Part shown: piece by piece, positions 34,701 through 46,793 of the stretch
Layout of the letters: each line of letters begins with the position of its first letter
How positions within the stretch are numbered: the stretch's first letter is position 1
Assembly (NCBI GenBank): GCA_035578905.1
Contig: JAQJVL010000057.1
Span: 2,666,001-2,730,000, forward strand
Reading direction: 5' to 3'
Origin: Stictocephala bisonia
Taxonomy: Eukaryota > Arthropoda > Insecta > Hemiptera > Membracidae
Length of the DNA stretch: 64,000 nt
Program-made: the position numbers and the translations under genes
The notes under the pieces: model-generated
The model's database searches: none
Told to the model about the DNA's origin: nothing
The model's input: the letters and a program-made list of their open reading frames with translations, nothing else

Positions 34701-35151
34701 GGGAAGTAATAAAAAATATGTGCAGTCCCAACAACTAGTACGGTAACTTAAGATATAGGAACATAATATCAAACTTTTTAACATCAAACCTAGCCTGTTC
34801 AAAATATTAACTAAATGTTACTGTTTCATAATATTGTGTGGTGACAAGAAATAACTAGCAGACCAGGTCAAAGATGATGTTGAAATGAATTATTGAATCT
34901 TGGCAGAGATACATCCGGCTATAGTCAACTGTTCAGTAGGCCTACATTTTTTAGTGTTGTAATTTTGTCTATTGTTTTATCATTAAATCTGGTATATATA
35001 GATATATGTGGGTCTGAGAATATACCCATTTTTATAAACATATCACAAAACATCTAAATTTTATTTTGAGTGTGATACTGTAGCCCTTATTCACAGATTT
35101 AAGCATTTAATCACTATATCAAATTGATTAAATACAAATACAGTTCAAGTA

Positions 35152-35848
35152 CAGTAGAGCCTTACTATCCGACATTCCGTTTTAACTTACATATTAATCC
35201 TAAAAACAATTCTCTTATTTTCTGAAAATAATATTGTGGATTATTTTCCATTAGTGAAAACTGTATGTAGTACCTAGTGAGGGGTTTTCCCAAACAGTGT
35301 GCCGTTTTGTTGCTTGTAAAAAACTGTACTTAACTTTATGTTAATTGGGGACTGTAACATGAGAGCAGACTACACACCACTTTTGACATCTATCGAGGGT
35401 ACAGAACTAATAGGACAGGCATCGTTTGTATGGGGGGAATAGCGATTTGTGACTTGTGCCCTCTTATTTAGAAGTTTCCTGACAGGTCACATGTATTAGT
35501 TTGTTGTATAAAAGAATTTATCTGTTACTTTACTGAGCAATGCTTGTTTATCATTCCTGCATTTGCTCAGTTAGGTTTTAAAACAAAGTTGTTATTTGGG
35601 ACTGAACAGTACAGTTGTTTAAGTTGTGTTTACTTGCTGTACACTTCTGTAGTTTTATTGAACTTAGGCTTGGTGAAATGGTGTCCAAACATAAAAGAGA
35701 TGTAACTATGGAAGATTACCTTAACACCATTTAACGCCTATGAATCGAACTTCATGATTACCACCATCACTCCCTACTATCCGACTTTAAAATATTCGAC
35801 TTTAAAATATTCGACGTCATCACCACTGGATAAATAGGGCTCACACTG
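35152..35848 (+). mobile_element. Internally deleted Tigger-type element
   Basis: The ends are CAGTAGAGCCTTACTATCCG on the left and GGGCTCACACTG on the right, inverted repeats flanked by TA on both sides (35150-35151 and 35849-35850). A short frame at 35680-35734 begins MVSKHKRDVTMEDY, like a transposase N-terminus, and stops after 18 codons where the DDE part is missing. The ends differ from those of the intact Tigger at 29428, so a different family would mobilise it. It lies in the putative intron. Confidence 0.8.
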
Positions 35849-35926
35849 TACTTATGGGGTTCTGAACCTTAATTCATTGAAAATTATTTTTTAGAACTAG
35901 AAAGGTAGATAACAATTTCTACTTAC

Positions 35927-35971
35927 TTTCTTCTTTTTAAGTGAGTCATTGGTGGAAGTAAATATAGTCAT
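35927..35971 (-). CDS. Candidate first coding exon of an unrecognised host gene
   Basis: On the minus strand an ATG in good context (GAAGAAATGA) starts 15 codons, MTIFTSTNDSLKKKK, and runs exactly into a perfect donor (GAAGAAA then GTAAGT) in phase 0. That matches the phase-0 start of the exon at 33658-33767, giving 51 complete codons over two exons. Upstream, GTACAG at about 35999 could be an acceptor of a 5'-untranslated exon, or the region may simply be 5' UTR. The function is unknown. Confidence 0.5.
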
Positions 35972-35989
35972 TTCTTCGTCAAGTTAGCC

Positions 35990-36504
35990 CTACTCCCTGT
36001 ACCAAGAAGAGTTCAAAAACTTTATTAACCTAGAACTGCTGCTGTGGAAATTTTTCGGGAAAGAATTTTCTAATGCAAATAAATGCGGAATGTATTAGTA
36101 AATAGATTCAAATTTAAATCTACCAAGTAATTACACGTAAAATAAAATATGAACACAAGATAATATAACCTAAAACAATAACTGACACAATCTCTAACAA
36201 ACGTGTAAACAAAGTTGTACTTGTTGGCCAATTGCCAAAAACGGCAGAAACCAATCAAATTCTGTAAGAACAAGAATACCTATTGTAAAGTACAAAATGC
36301 ATTATCATATGTTTATCATATTGAAGTGGTAATAAAATTGTTACTATAGTAAGTACTTATAAAAAGCACTTGAGAACCTAGAAGTTTACGGATATTCTGA
36401 TTGTCTATTTTAACAATCATTCTCCGATCTTTAAAAAATATGATAATCTTTAGAGAATAAGAGGGCTGCTTACATCTGCTTTTATTCTAATTATTAATTC
36501 ATTA
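35990..36504. other. No gene seen; possible 5' flank of the minus-strand gene
   Basis: AT-rich sequence. It could hold the promoter of the candidate minus-strand gene, but I see no convincing core promoter element. Confidence 0.35.
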
Positions 36505-36838
36505 TTAAGACGCCGATCGTCAAGATATGGGCGAATATGAGGAGCGAATGAGTGTGATGAGCGTAGATGAATGAGTGTAGTCATTGTTACTAACTAAGGT
36601 CGACTGTCCTCAGAAAGAGCTATTTAACTAGGGCAACTAAGGGACCTACAGATTTACGTGGAATCTGAACCACGTAGTGTTGGTCTGATTTTTAGCTAAC
36701 TGACAATCCTGACACTTAGTTCTCTTCCCTACACGACATATGAATCCTGACTACCATTCAACATGGGCACCCCAGACATCTATAGTTGTGTCAACGTCGC
36801 AGGAAACTATTGAGCGGACGCCGTGTCAGTATTAAGAG
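36505..36838 (-). repeat. tRNA-related SINE
   Basis: On the minus strand: CTCTTAATACTGACACGG, then ACGTGGTTCAGATTCCACGT (B-box-like), AAATCTGTAGGTCCCTTAGT and the 3' module AACAATGACTACACTCATTC with TGACGATCGGCGTCTTAA. The 3' module equals that of the SINE at 14041-14310 and of 45848-46205. The core containing CACGTAAA also occurs in the SINE at 37445-37662. Confidence 0.75.
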
Positions 36839-37444
36839 AACTGTTTAGTGAAGGTGGTATTAAGAGTACCTAGGAAGTGGAATAGTGCACCACACTTACT
36901 GACCATATTAAAACTGAAAACTCCTTTCAGAATTCCAGTACCTAAGTTTAAATAGTTTAACAATTTTTATCCAGCATCCAGCAAAACTCGAATAAAGGAA
37001 AACAATATCTCTTGAAAGATTTAGATGAAAATTTAGTGTAGATGACAATTAATTTGCAAAAATCCATTCTGATAAGAATTATTGATGCCACTAACAGTTT
37101 TATTTGATTTCAGTACCAATATTTCAGAATGCAGTCATACAGCAATCATTACATTTTCCGAGTTTCACACCTAATCCAGTGATGTTACGTTAAGCTAGGA
37201 AGTCATTGAAATTTGTGAATTTTAATCTACTTCGAAATGAAATCTTAAAACACTAAACACATTCTAGAAAGCATAATATACGGTGTTTTCTTGTCTTGGT
37301 CTGTAACAAAGTTTATAATAAACACTCATCAATTCAATTTTCCACTATTTGTTTTCACTTTACATTTGGCCACCACGAGTATTATTAGGCTAAACAGGAC
37401 AGTTAAATGATCATCAATCCGTATAACACGGTCATAAAAACTAA
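36839..37444. other. No recognisable gene
   Basis: AT-rich sequence without features that I can name. Confidence 0.4.
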
Positions 37445-37662
37445 AGAGTTAAAAGTTAAAGTTAGAGTTTGTCTTGTTTTACCAGGTGAAGTTAGAGCTA
37501 AGGAGCCCTCTCTAACACTTAACCTGAGGACCAACGGCTTTACGTGACTTCCGAACCACGGGAGCGGCAGGGCAAAATCTATTAGTGGTCACATTGGGGA
37601 TCGAACCCGGACCAGCAGCGTGGCAATCCAGCGCATTGGCCCCTTATCTACGGCCGCTCCTC
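37445..37662 (-). repeat. tRNA-headed SINE, second family
   Basis: On the minus strand the B box is GGTCCGGGTTCGATCCCC, followed by GTGGTTCGGAAGTCACGTAA, AGCCGTTGGTCCTCAGG and TTAGAGAGGGCTCC, ending in a CTAACTTTAACTTTTAACTC-type tail. A 3' piece of the same family lies at 40030-40104. Confidence 0.75.
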
Positions 37663-38217
37663 AAAACTACGCTAATTTGTAGAACATTATACTATGGTTT
37701 GTTCTAATTTTTTACTGTAGAGTTTGTACTCACAACCAGCTAGATGGAAAATCGACTGAACACAATGTTTTAATTGGTCTCGCCCTAGAACAAATGAAAC
37801 CGGATGAATTGACCGGTGAATGTTGCTGTAATTGATTATTGCTCTTTAAAGCCTATTTACCAATATCATGAATTGATCAGGATTTACATAATTAACAATA
37901 GAGTTGAGGATATTTTGGTTTTACCCCTTAAAAACTTTGATGTCATCTGACAATGAAAAGTAGTTGTTGCAGAAAAATTGTTTTGAAAAATTAGGTGTTT
38001 TAATGAAATAATGAGAAAAATTCGCAGTTTTCTTAGTTATGCTGTATCATAACAACGAAGAATATCCAGTAATCGTTCAAGTAATTTTGGACCCGGCTTA
38101 TCATTTTCTTGGATTTGACAACCTAATAGGCTCATTAATCTTAGAAAGAAATGAGAGATCTCTTTATTTATATAAAATTATATTTCTCTGCTGCTCTCAC
38201 AGACTCCCTAAGTATGC

Positions 38218-38272
<55 letters not shown>

Positions 38273-38723
38273 TTAGGAATATTTTTATCAATCACAAGTT
38301 TTAAAGCTAAAATGCTATATAAAACGTTGAATATAATTCTCCTAAATTAATAAGTTGATTATATGCCCTGAAAACAGTCGACTATTCGTCATTTTCATTA
38401 AAAGGACTTTTTTTAATCTACACCACTAAAATTATGATAACTTATAACGTTTTAATGATATTTATAAGAAGTCTTAGCAAGGGATGTTTGAAACTATTTA
38501 GGCATACAGTTACATAATAATTGATGCCATGCAAATTCTGTGATTCTTATTTGTGAATACAGCTTGATCTCATCAGGGCGAATCACTTGGCTCAGTTTTT
38601 ACCATTCATCAATTATATTTAGACTTAATTCACAATGAGTTACTAACTACTGATGGAATATCGCCAAGATTTTAGTGCAACTAGGTTATAATAAGATTTA
38701 ATAAAAATAATAAGTCATAATAA
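37663..38723. other. No recognisable gene
   Basis: AT-rich. It contains a TA array (38221-38267). The plus-strand frame at 38039-38350 runs through that array and has no recognisable features. Confidence 0.45.
38221..38267. repeat. (TA)n microsatellite
   Basis: An uninterrupted TA run of about 47 bp. Confidence 0.98.
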
Positions 38724-38799
38724 GGCCTCTTGCTAGCTTAGTGGTTAGCTTTTCTGATTCATAAGCAGAGGGTCACGGGTTCAAATCCCGGAAGGTCCA
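38724..38799 (+). tRNA. tRNA-like sequence (CAT anticodon), probably a pseudogene or SINE head
   Basis: 76 nt with A box TAGCTTAGTGG (38734-38744) and B box GGTTCAAATCC (38778-38788). The anticodon arm has loop TTCATAA, placing CAT at 38760-38762 (Met-like), with four of five stem pairs. The T stem pairs CGGG with CCCG. The acceptor stem has only about five of seven pairs, so a working tRNA is doubtful. The same loop is in the SINE heads at 13868 and 14041. Confidence 0.45.
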
Positions 38800-40029
38800 C
38801 AGAAAATTTCTGTTTAGATTAAGTTAAAAATTCCCCTGGCGTAAATAGGGGGAAAATTTAAGCTCAGTATGAAGTGAGAAAAGTTGTTTGACAGAAAATA
38901 CACTACATATAGTTAATGTTTTTTTGTGACGAAAACTAATTTAGTCAATACTAGAACCACAGATAAATAACGGTATAGTTATTTATCTGTGATAGAACGT
39001 TTAATAGGTCAAGTCAAATAGTACGAGAGCAAAAGATCAGAGAGTACAAATAAAGTTGCGTTTATAGTATGGTCAAGATCAAGTAGATTGATACATAACA
39101 GCTGTAATACATAGTGGACATACAGATGATACGCGAGAGAGCAAACAACGCTTAGGTTCATCAATATTTCTATACAGTGCATGTGATGGGTATCTCCAAA
39201 ACAACTGACACAAAATTTTAACTATTAAATGCGATTCCTTGTTTCTGCATATTTTTATAATCACATCATCTGGTCTTGGTCAATTCAAACTGCGAATTAC
39301 ACACTATGATGGTGTCGATGTTAGGGGTGCGTAATATTGTATGAATTTTTGAAGTTATACTTCTTTGCGCCCGTTAGACACTTTGGGATGGGATGTTGGT
39401 CGAGGAACCGCGTCACGCTGAAAAGTAAGAACAAATTTTTAAGAACTATCGATTAATCGATTGTTAATCGAAGAAATTACTGATAATGATAATATAGGTG
39501 TATAATATAATAATGAAGTCACGTATAATATATTGAAGATAAATATATTGAATAATATTGAAAAATGTCTTATATTTCATTTATATATCCTGTCTGTTTG
39601 TGTGCGTGAGTGGGTGTATGAGAATGGCCAAATAAGTATAACTTCCACCGTGTGGTCCGACGCACACCCAATTTTTTTTAAAATTTAAATTGCTTTAATT
39701 TTAAATATAAATCAAGAGTTGTTTCACCAACTGAAAATTGGTTTTCTTTGAAAATTAAGCTATAATACCTAAAAGTGTGTGCGCCTATACGCACACATGC
39801 TTGCGGCCAGTGGTCGTGGTGGTGCCGGAAGACGTGATAGTTGGACCGTAGACTTCACAATCCGAAATGTAAATCACTGAGCCCACAGCAGATTGGTTAT
39901 TGTACGATAGAAGTCAATGGTTGTTAACACAGCGTTTTCACTATGAATAAGTGTAATGATAAAATGTTTGCTTATCATTGATCTTCTAATCAACTGCCTT
40001 GCGATAACAAGTTGATCTAGGTTGAAATT
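38800..40029. other. No recognisable gene
   Basis: AT-rich sequence. A short self-complementary piece (TATAGTTATTTATCTGTG against CACAGATAAATAACGG, about 38957-38990) forms an imperfect hairpin. Nothing else seen. Confidence 0.4.
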
Positions 40030-40104
40030 AAAAGGTAAAGGGATCTTATTTTACCAGCGAATATTAGGGATAAAAAGCTCTGTCGACTTAACCTGGGGTC
40101 CAAC
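40030..40104 (-). repeat. SINE 3' fragment
   Basis: The inverse of the text up to CGACTTAACCTGGGGTCCAAC matches the GTTGGTCC...CAGGTTAAGT part and the tail of the SINE at 37445-37662. It ends exactly where the putative hAT-type element at 40105 begins. Confidence 0.5.
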
Positions 40105-40148
40105 CAGGGCCGTACGTCCCTAGCGTTGACGGAACCCGGGGCAAAATG

Positions 40149-41212
<1,064 letters not shown>

Positions 41213-41331
41213 AATTTTTTTTATAGGATGCAGAAACTTTGATTCTTTTGGTGGGGCAGTAATATCTCTCCGATAGGTTTCAAATAACCAAAGTAGACTT
41301 TTCAATAAAAACAAAATCAGAAAATTTTCTT

Positions 41332-41614
41332 AGGGTGTATCACGCGAGAGCAAGTTAAATACAACAAGCAAACAAGTGGCGCTGCCAGGGAAAACGAGGT
41401 ACGCATGCGCAGTACGCTAAGTTGGCCTGGAGACCTATTACACGCGAGACGTGCTTGTGGGCAAGTCGCAAATATCAAACCGATTGGATGTTCACAAGTA
41501 TGTCCACATCAACATATCTATGTCTAAAATCCCCTATATTACACGGGAGAACTTGTTCGTGAGCATGCTGATGTGCACATGCTCTTGAACATGACATCAC
41601 GTGTAATACACCCT
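41332..41614. mobile_element. Short inverted-repeat element (MITE)
   Basis: The ends AGGGTGTATCACGCG and, inverted, AGGGTGTATTACACG form a 15-bp imperfect inverted repeat around 283 bp. Inside are related sub-repeats such as TTACACGCGAGACGTGCTTG and TTACACGGGAGAACTTGTTC. There is no coding sequence, and the target duplication is not clear. Confidence 0.6.
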
Positions 41615-41979
41615 TGAGGACAAAAAAAACCAAAAACAGTCACATTCAAAGTCCCACAAGGATCCATTCTTGAACCCATTATATTTATTTTATATATCAA
41701 TAACATTATCTGACTACCTTCCTGGCAAGCTCCGTATTATATTCACAGATAGTAATTCCATTTTGACCTCTCATAAAGAATTAAATAACTTAGAACAGGA
41801 ATCCTTCCTTAACAGTAAAGCCACTTATCAAGCATCAATCTCCGTATAAATCCACAAAACCCCAATTTCTTCACATCATGGAAAAATAGAAAACAATTAC
41901 TAATAAAAGTGTTACTGTTATAGCAATATGCAGTGTTTTATAGTGTGGTATTAATATACGTCTCGTGGCATTTGTCCGC

Positions 41980-42226
41980 ACACCCACCCATACACGAATA
42001 GTGTATTAACCCACCCGCCCACCCATACACTTAAGTAGCACTAACACACCCACCCACCCATACACGTACGGTGGTATTGACCCACCAACCCACCCATACA
42101 CATACTATGGTATTGACCCACCCGCCCACCCATACACGTACTATGGTATTAACCCACCCGCCCACCCATACACTTAAATGGCACTAACCCACCCGCCCAT
42201 CCATACACGTACGGTGGTATTGACCC
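41980..42226. repeat. 36-bp G-quadruplex-type minisatellite, locus 3
   Basis: About seven decayed units with the same C-rich plus-strand core (CCCACCCGCCCACCCATACA). It is separated from locus 4 by about 190 bp of other sequence. Confidence 0.85.
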
Positions 42227-42414
42227 CAGTATACCCCAGTGCGAATGTTATCCCTGCTTCTGGTGTTGTTGGTACGTATGTCGCTGCCCCGTGTGAGGCT
42301 GCATTTGGACAGTCAAAACATTGCTGCTTCTAATATGTAGAGGCAGGGTAGGGTTAACTGCCCCAGTTCAATGAAACCTCAATTATACAATTATGTTGAT
42401 TATTCCCTTTGTGA
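42227..42414. other. Spacer between two minisatellite arrays
   Basis: About 190 bp of non-repetitive sequence of unknown origin; no gene. Confidence 0.5.
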
Positions 42415-43140
42415 ATGGATAACCCTCCCACCCACCCATACCCGTACAGTGGTATTAACCCACCTGCCCACCCATACATGAACAGTGGTATTGACCCTAC
42501 CGCCCACCCATACAGGTACAGTGGTACTGACCCACCTGCCCACCCATACATGTACAATGGTATTGACCCTCCTGCCAACCCATTCATGTACAGTGGTATT
42601 GACCCTCCCACCCACCCATACCCGTACAGTGGTATTAACCCACCTGCCCACCCATACATGTACAGTGGTATTGACTCACCCATCCATCCATATACGTACA
42701 GTGGTATTGACCCACCCCGCCCACCCATACACTTACAATGGTATTGACTCACCCACCCACCCATACACGTACAGTGGTATTGACCCACCCGCCCTCCCAT
42801 ACACTTACAATGGTATTGACTCACCCACCCACCCATACACTTACAGTGGTATTGACTCACCCACCCACTCATACACTTACAGTGGTAGTGACCCACCCAC
42901 CCACCCCATACACTTACAGTGGTAGTGACCCACCCGCCCACCCATACACTTTCAGTGGTATTGACCCACCCACCCACCCATACACTTACAGTGGTATTGA
43001 CCCACCCGCCCACCTATACACATACAGTGGTATTGACCCACCCACCCATACACATACAGTGGTATTGACCCACCCACCCACTCATACACGTACAGTGGTA
43101 TTGACCCAACCGCCCACCCGTACACATACAGTGGTATTGT
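42415..43140. repeat. 36-bp G-quadruplex-type minisatellite, locus 4
   Basis: About 20 units, more diverged than locus 1 but with the same 36-bp phase, the ACAGTGGTATTGACCCACCC text and the G-quadruplex core on the minus strand. Confidence 0.93.
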
Positions 43141-44118
43141 GTGTAGTAATGTTTAATAACTGTAGTAATGTTTAGCAATGGTAGTAATGTTTAGTAATTG
43201 TAGTAATGTTTAGCAATGGTAGTAATGGTTAGTAATGGTAGTAATGTTTAGTAATTGGAGTAATGTTTAGTAATGGTAGTAATGTTTAGCAATGGTAGTA
43301 ATGTTTGGTGATTGTATTAATGTTTAGTAATTGTAGTAATGTTAGAAATGGTTAGTAATGGTTAGTAATGGTAATACTGTTTAGTAATTGTAGTAATGTT
43401 TAGTAATGGTAGTAATGGTTAGTAATGGTAGTAATGTTTAGTAACTGTAGTAATTGTAGTAATGTTTAGTAATGGTAATAATGGTTAGTAATGGTAATAC
43501 TGTTTAGTAATTGTAGTAATGTTTAGTAATGGTAGTAATGGTTAGTAATGGTAGTAATGTTTAGTAACTGTAGTAATTGTAGTAATGTTTAGTAATGGTA
43601 GTAATGTTTAGCAATGGTAGTAATGTTTAATAATTGTAGTAATGTTTAGTAATTGTAGTAATGTTTACTAATTGTAGTAATGTTTAGTAACTGTAGTAAT
43701 GTTTAGTAATTGTAGTAATCTTTAGTACTGGTAGTAATTGTAGTAATGTTTAGTAATTGTAGTAATGGTTAGTAATGGTAGTAATGTTTAGTAATTGTAG
43801 TAATGTTTAGTAACTGTAGTAATGTTTAGTAATTGTAGTAATGATTAGTAACTGTAGTAATTGTATTAATGCTTAGTAATTGTAGTAATGTATAGTAATT
43901 GTAGTAATGGTTAGTAATGGTAGTAATGTTTAGTAATGGTAGTAATTGTAGTAATGTTTAGTAATGGTAGTAATGGTTAGTAATTGTAGTAACGTTTAGT
44001 AATGGTAGTAATGGTTAGTAATTGTAGTAAAATTTAGTAACTGTATTAATGTTTAGTAATTGTAGTAATGTTTAGTAATTGTAGTAATGGTTAGTATTTT
44101 TAGTAATGTTTAGTAATG
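43141..44118. repeat. 19-bp minisatellite
   Basis: About 50 copies of a 19-bp unit, TAGTAATGTTTAGTAATTG, itself a dimer of a 9/10-bp TAGTAATG-like subunit, with many point variants. It directly follows the 36-bp array and ends where the LINE sequence resumes. Confidence 0.93.
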
Positions 44119-44895
44119 GTACATCACACAAAGTACATCTGTAAAACTTCCTTCCGTTGAACTTGATAAGAATGTGATCAGGGAATCACAGTTTGTTGAT
44201 TACTTTGGAGTGAGACTGTACTCAGGTGGAACGACCATGTTGATAAACAATTGGCAAAACAACTTTCTGCCAACAATTTTGTTTTGAAAAGCATTTCTTC
44301 CTTAAATAACATTGTTTTGTCAAAGCTGGTTACTTTGGATTAATAAGGTACTCAATCGTACTCTGGAGCATATCTATTTACAATAGGCTAACATATTTGT
44401 TCTTCAGAAAAGAGCTGTAAGATGTATAACCAACAGAATCATGTAAAATTAATTTTAAAGAACTAACCTTACTAACCGCACCTGCTATCTACATGTTTGA
44501 AAATGTCCTACGTTAACGAACAACAGCTTGTAAAGGCACATCAGCTTTCCACAACACCAGAAACAGAAATGTCAGTCCTTCATTGTTTCATAATTTGAAA
44601 ATATTTTAAAACAAACCCGAGTATGTTACTCTCTTAATTACCACCTAAGCTAGTTGAGATAGACGAATTTTAAAAATTCAAAAGGAGGTTTAAAAACTGT
44701 TTAATTGAACACTGTTTTTACAAATAGCCTACGTAGTTACCTAAGTGACCTTTTACTAATTTTAATCCATAAAAATCCATATAATTAATCCGTCGACTCC
44801 TAAACAAGAAATAAAATGTGATTGTATGATGACAATTGTGATGTTATATATCAAGCAAATAATACCGATGATGTACAGATAATCTAGGGGTAACA

Positions 44896-44899
<4 letters not shown>

Positions 44900-44969
<70 letters not shown>
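44900..44969. repeat. (TA)n microsatellite
   Basis: About 70 bp of uninterrupted AT/TA. The minus-strand frame at 44762-45088 runs through it and is not a gene. Confidence 0.98.
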
Positions 44970-44976
<7 letters not shown>

Positions 44977-45342
44977 CATAATAATGAACGATAGTGGAGA
45001 AGACATGATTCTTTAATATCGAGGGCGGTTCGCCTTTGATGCGCAGGCTGCTGTCCGATGGTGGTTCGACGGCACCAGTAGTCTGCACAAGTACTGTATC
45101 TACTCTTAGTTTAGTGTAATGCTGGTCACTGTGTAGACATGCTCTATGAAGAGGTTGATTGCTATTTAATTCCTCGTCGGCGTTGAGAATTAGTGTTTAT
45201 ATTATTTTTTAAGGGCTTTTTTTTAACCACTTCATTAAATGTTTTTACAGCGTATTCACAAAAATTAAGCGCCCCCCTTGGCCGCCGCGCCTGGGGCGAC
45301 CGGCCCACTCGCCCTCCCCCTTTGGACGGCCCTGGCTCCAAC

Positions 45343-45847
45343 TAGTGATTGGGCAAGGCAGTATATACAACGATCACTCCTCCAAAGAACAACCGCGCTC
45401 GATGTTCCTTGATCTTGCGATAACGTTGGACCCTCCCATCAAGGTCACTGACAAGAATTATTCGATCAAGTGAAATGTCCGGAATTCACAGGTTATAATG
45501 TATTCTGTCACATTTGTATTCTGAATGTATAATACTGAGTCACATTTCTCTCAAAATGTGTAAAATAATATGTTAGGTTTATTATCTACTACATATTAAA
45601 TAAATCATACAGCAACTAAACTCAATACCTTCGTCTATTATGTAAAAATGTAGTATTTCTTCTTTAAAGATTGACTCCAGATCGAGCCCAAACTGGACTT
45701 GATCTGGATCGAGCCCAAAATGGCAACTACAAATTAAAAAAATACATTGTAATTATTTAGCAAATAATATGGTGGAAATAGTAAGAAAATGAAAAAGTAA
45801 ATAATGAAACTTAAAACTTTTCTCTCAATTACTACATTCTTACATTT
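45343..45847. other. No recognisable gene
   Basis: AT-rich sequence with an internal near-repeat (GATCGAGCCCAAACTGG at about 45674 and GATCGAGCCCAAAATGG at about 45707). No coding features. Confidence 0.4.
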
Positions 45848-46205
45848 AAGACGCCGACACAACGTTGTGCGTATTTTAAGGCGAATATGAATGGTTTTAT
45901 GAGTGTAGGATGAGTGTGGATGAGTGTAGTCTGGTTACTAACTGAGTTCAACTGTTCCTCAGAATGGGCAATTTATTAATAGCCCAATAGCCAGGGCAAC
46001 TAAGGGACCTACAGCTTTACGTGGAATCCGAACCACGTAGTGCTGGTCTGATTTTCAGCTAATTGACAAGCCTGATACTCAGTTATCTCCTCCACACAAC
46101 ATCCGCACAATGATTACCACCCAACATGGACACCCCAGACTTCTCTAGTAGTGTCCACGCCGATAGCAACCACCAAGCGGACACTATGTCGGTATTAAGA
46201 GGACC
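45848..46205 (-). repeat. tRNA-related SINE, fuller copy
   Basis: Same family and orientation as 36505-36838, slightly longer: starts CTCTTAATACCGACATAG on the minus strand, contains ACGTGGTTCGGATTCCACGT and TGTAGGTCCCTTAGTTGCCC, and ends GGCGTCTTAA. A short further remnant (ATCGATCGTCAAGATATGAG) lies at about 46340-46360. Confidence 0.78.
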
Positions 46206-46793
46206 GAGCATACAACCTATCGCCTACAATCTCCCAAACACTTTGTCCCCATGTAGCTATTGAAATGTAATGCATTATATTCGAAGTATCTTAACTTTAA
46301 TATTAACCACATGGATTTTTTAATGTGTTTATTTTGTATATCGATCGTCAAGATATGAGTGAAATTCGATGACTGTGTATATTTTCCGTCACAAACACTA
46401 CATGAATGATTAAACAGTATATTCATCATAACATGTGGATTATATTCCACATGCAGTTGTAGATATTATTTGTTTCCTAGGCCCGTATAACCCATTAATC
46501 ACGCTGACAATATATAATCAGAACATTTCAGTTACTACTCACCATAAACAAACAAACAAAAACAATTAACTTTCACTGGGCTTTTATCACTAGAACTATC
46601 CAGATCAATGGAACATTATAAATGTCACGTGTCCCGGTTCACCGACCTTATGACAGCTACTGACAAGTCGCCTCAGGAAGTAGAGGCTGTAATTTTGTAT
46701 CGCTGTACATATTTGTTTGTGTAATGGGTTCCTTGTATGTGAACGCATTGATTTTTCCAAAATACGGAAACGGAAGTGTTGATACCGTAACAA
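46206..46793. other. No recognisable gene; left flank of copy B
   Basis: AT-rich sequence up to the first base matching copy A. Two overlapping minus-strand frames (46605-46920) have no recognisable features. Confidence 0.4.

Larger units (their letters stand above)
33768..35926 (-). other. Putative intron containing transposable elements
   Basis: If the two candidate exons belong together, this 2159-bp segment is the intron between them: it begins GTAAGT and ends TTTTTTTCAG on the minus strand. It contains a LINE 3' end (34375-34700) and a deleted Tigger derivative (35152-35848). Confidence 0.45.
41640..44760 (+). pseudogene. Second LINE reverse-transcriptase pseudogene, split by minisatellites
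   Basis: Plus strand. The first part (41640-41930) contains FKVPQGSILEPIIFILYINN and, after a frameshift, LPGKLRIIFTDSNSILTSHK; the catalytic YxDD motif is degraded to FTDSN. The second part (44120-44760) contains VKLPSVELDKNVIRESQFVD with YFGVRLYSG, then, frameshifted, LAKQLSANNFVLKSISSLN and QKRAVRCIT: thumb and linker text of the same enzyme. The 2.2 kb between the two parts is almost entirely minisatellite. The copy is dead. It is clearly a different family from the LINE at 17013-18900. Confidence 0.8.

Noticed and set aside
33768..35926. Further exons inside the putative intron
   Set aside because: The open pieces near 34300-34400 belong to a LINE 3' end, and those near 35680 to a Tigger remnant.
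37921..38350. 103-codon plus-strand frame at 38039-38350
   Set aside because: A third of it is a TA array read as Ile-Tyr repeats; the rest has no recognisable features.
42354..43175. Repetitive frames on both strands
   Set aside because: Translation of minisatellite locus 4.
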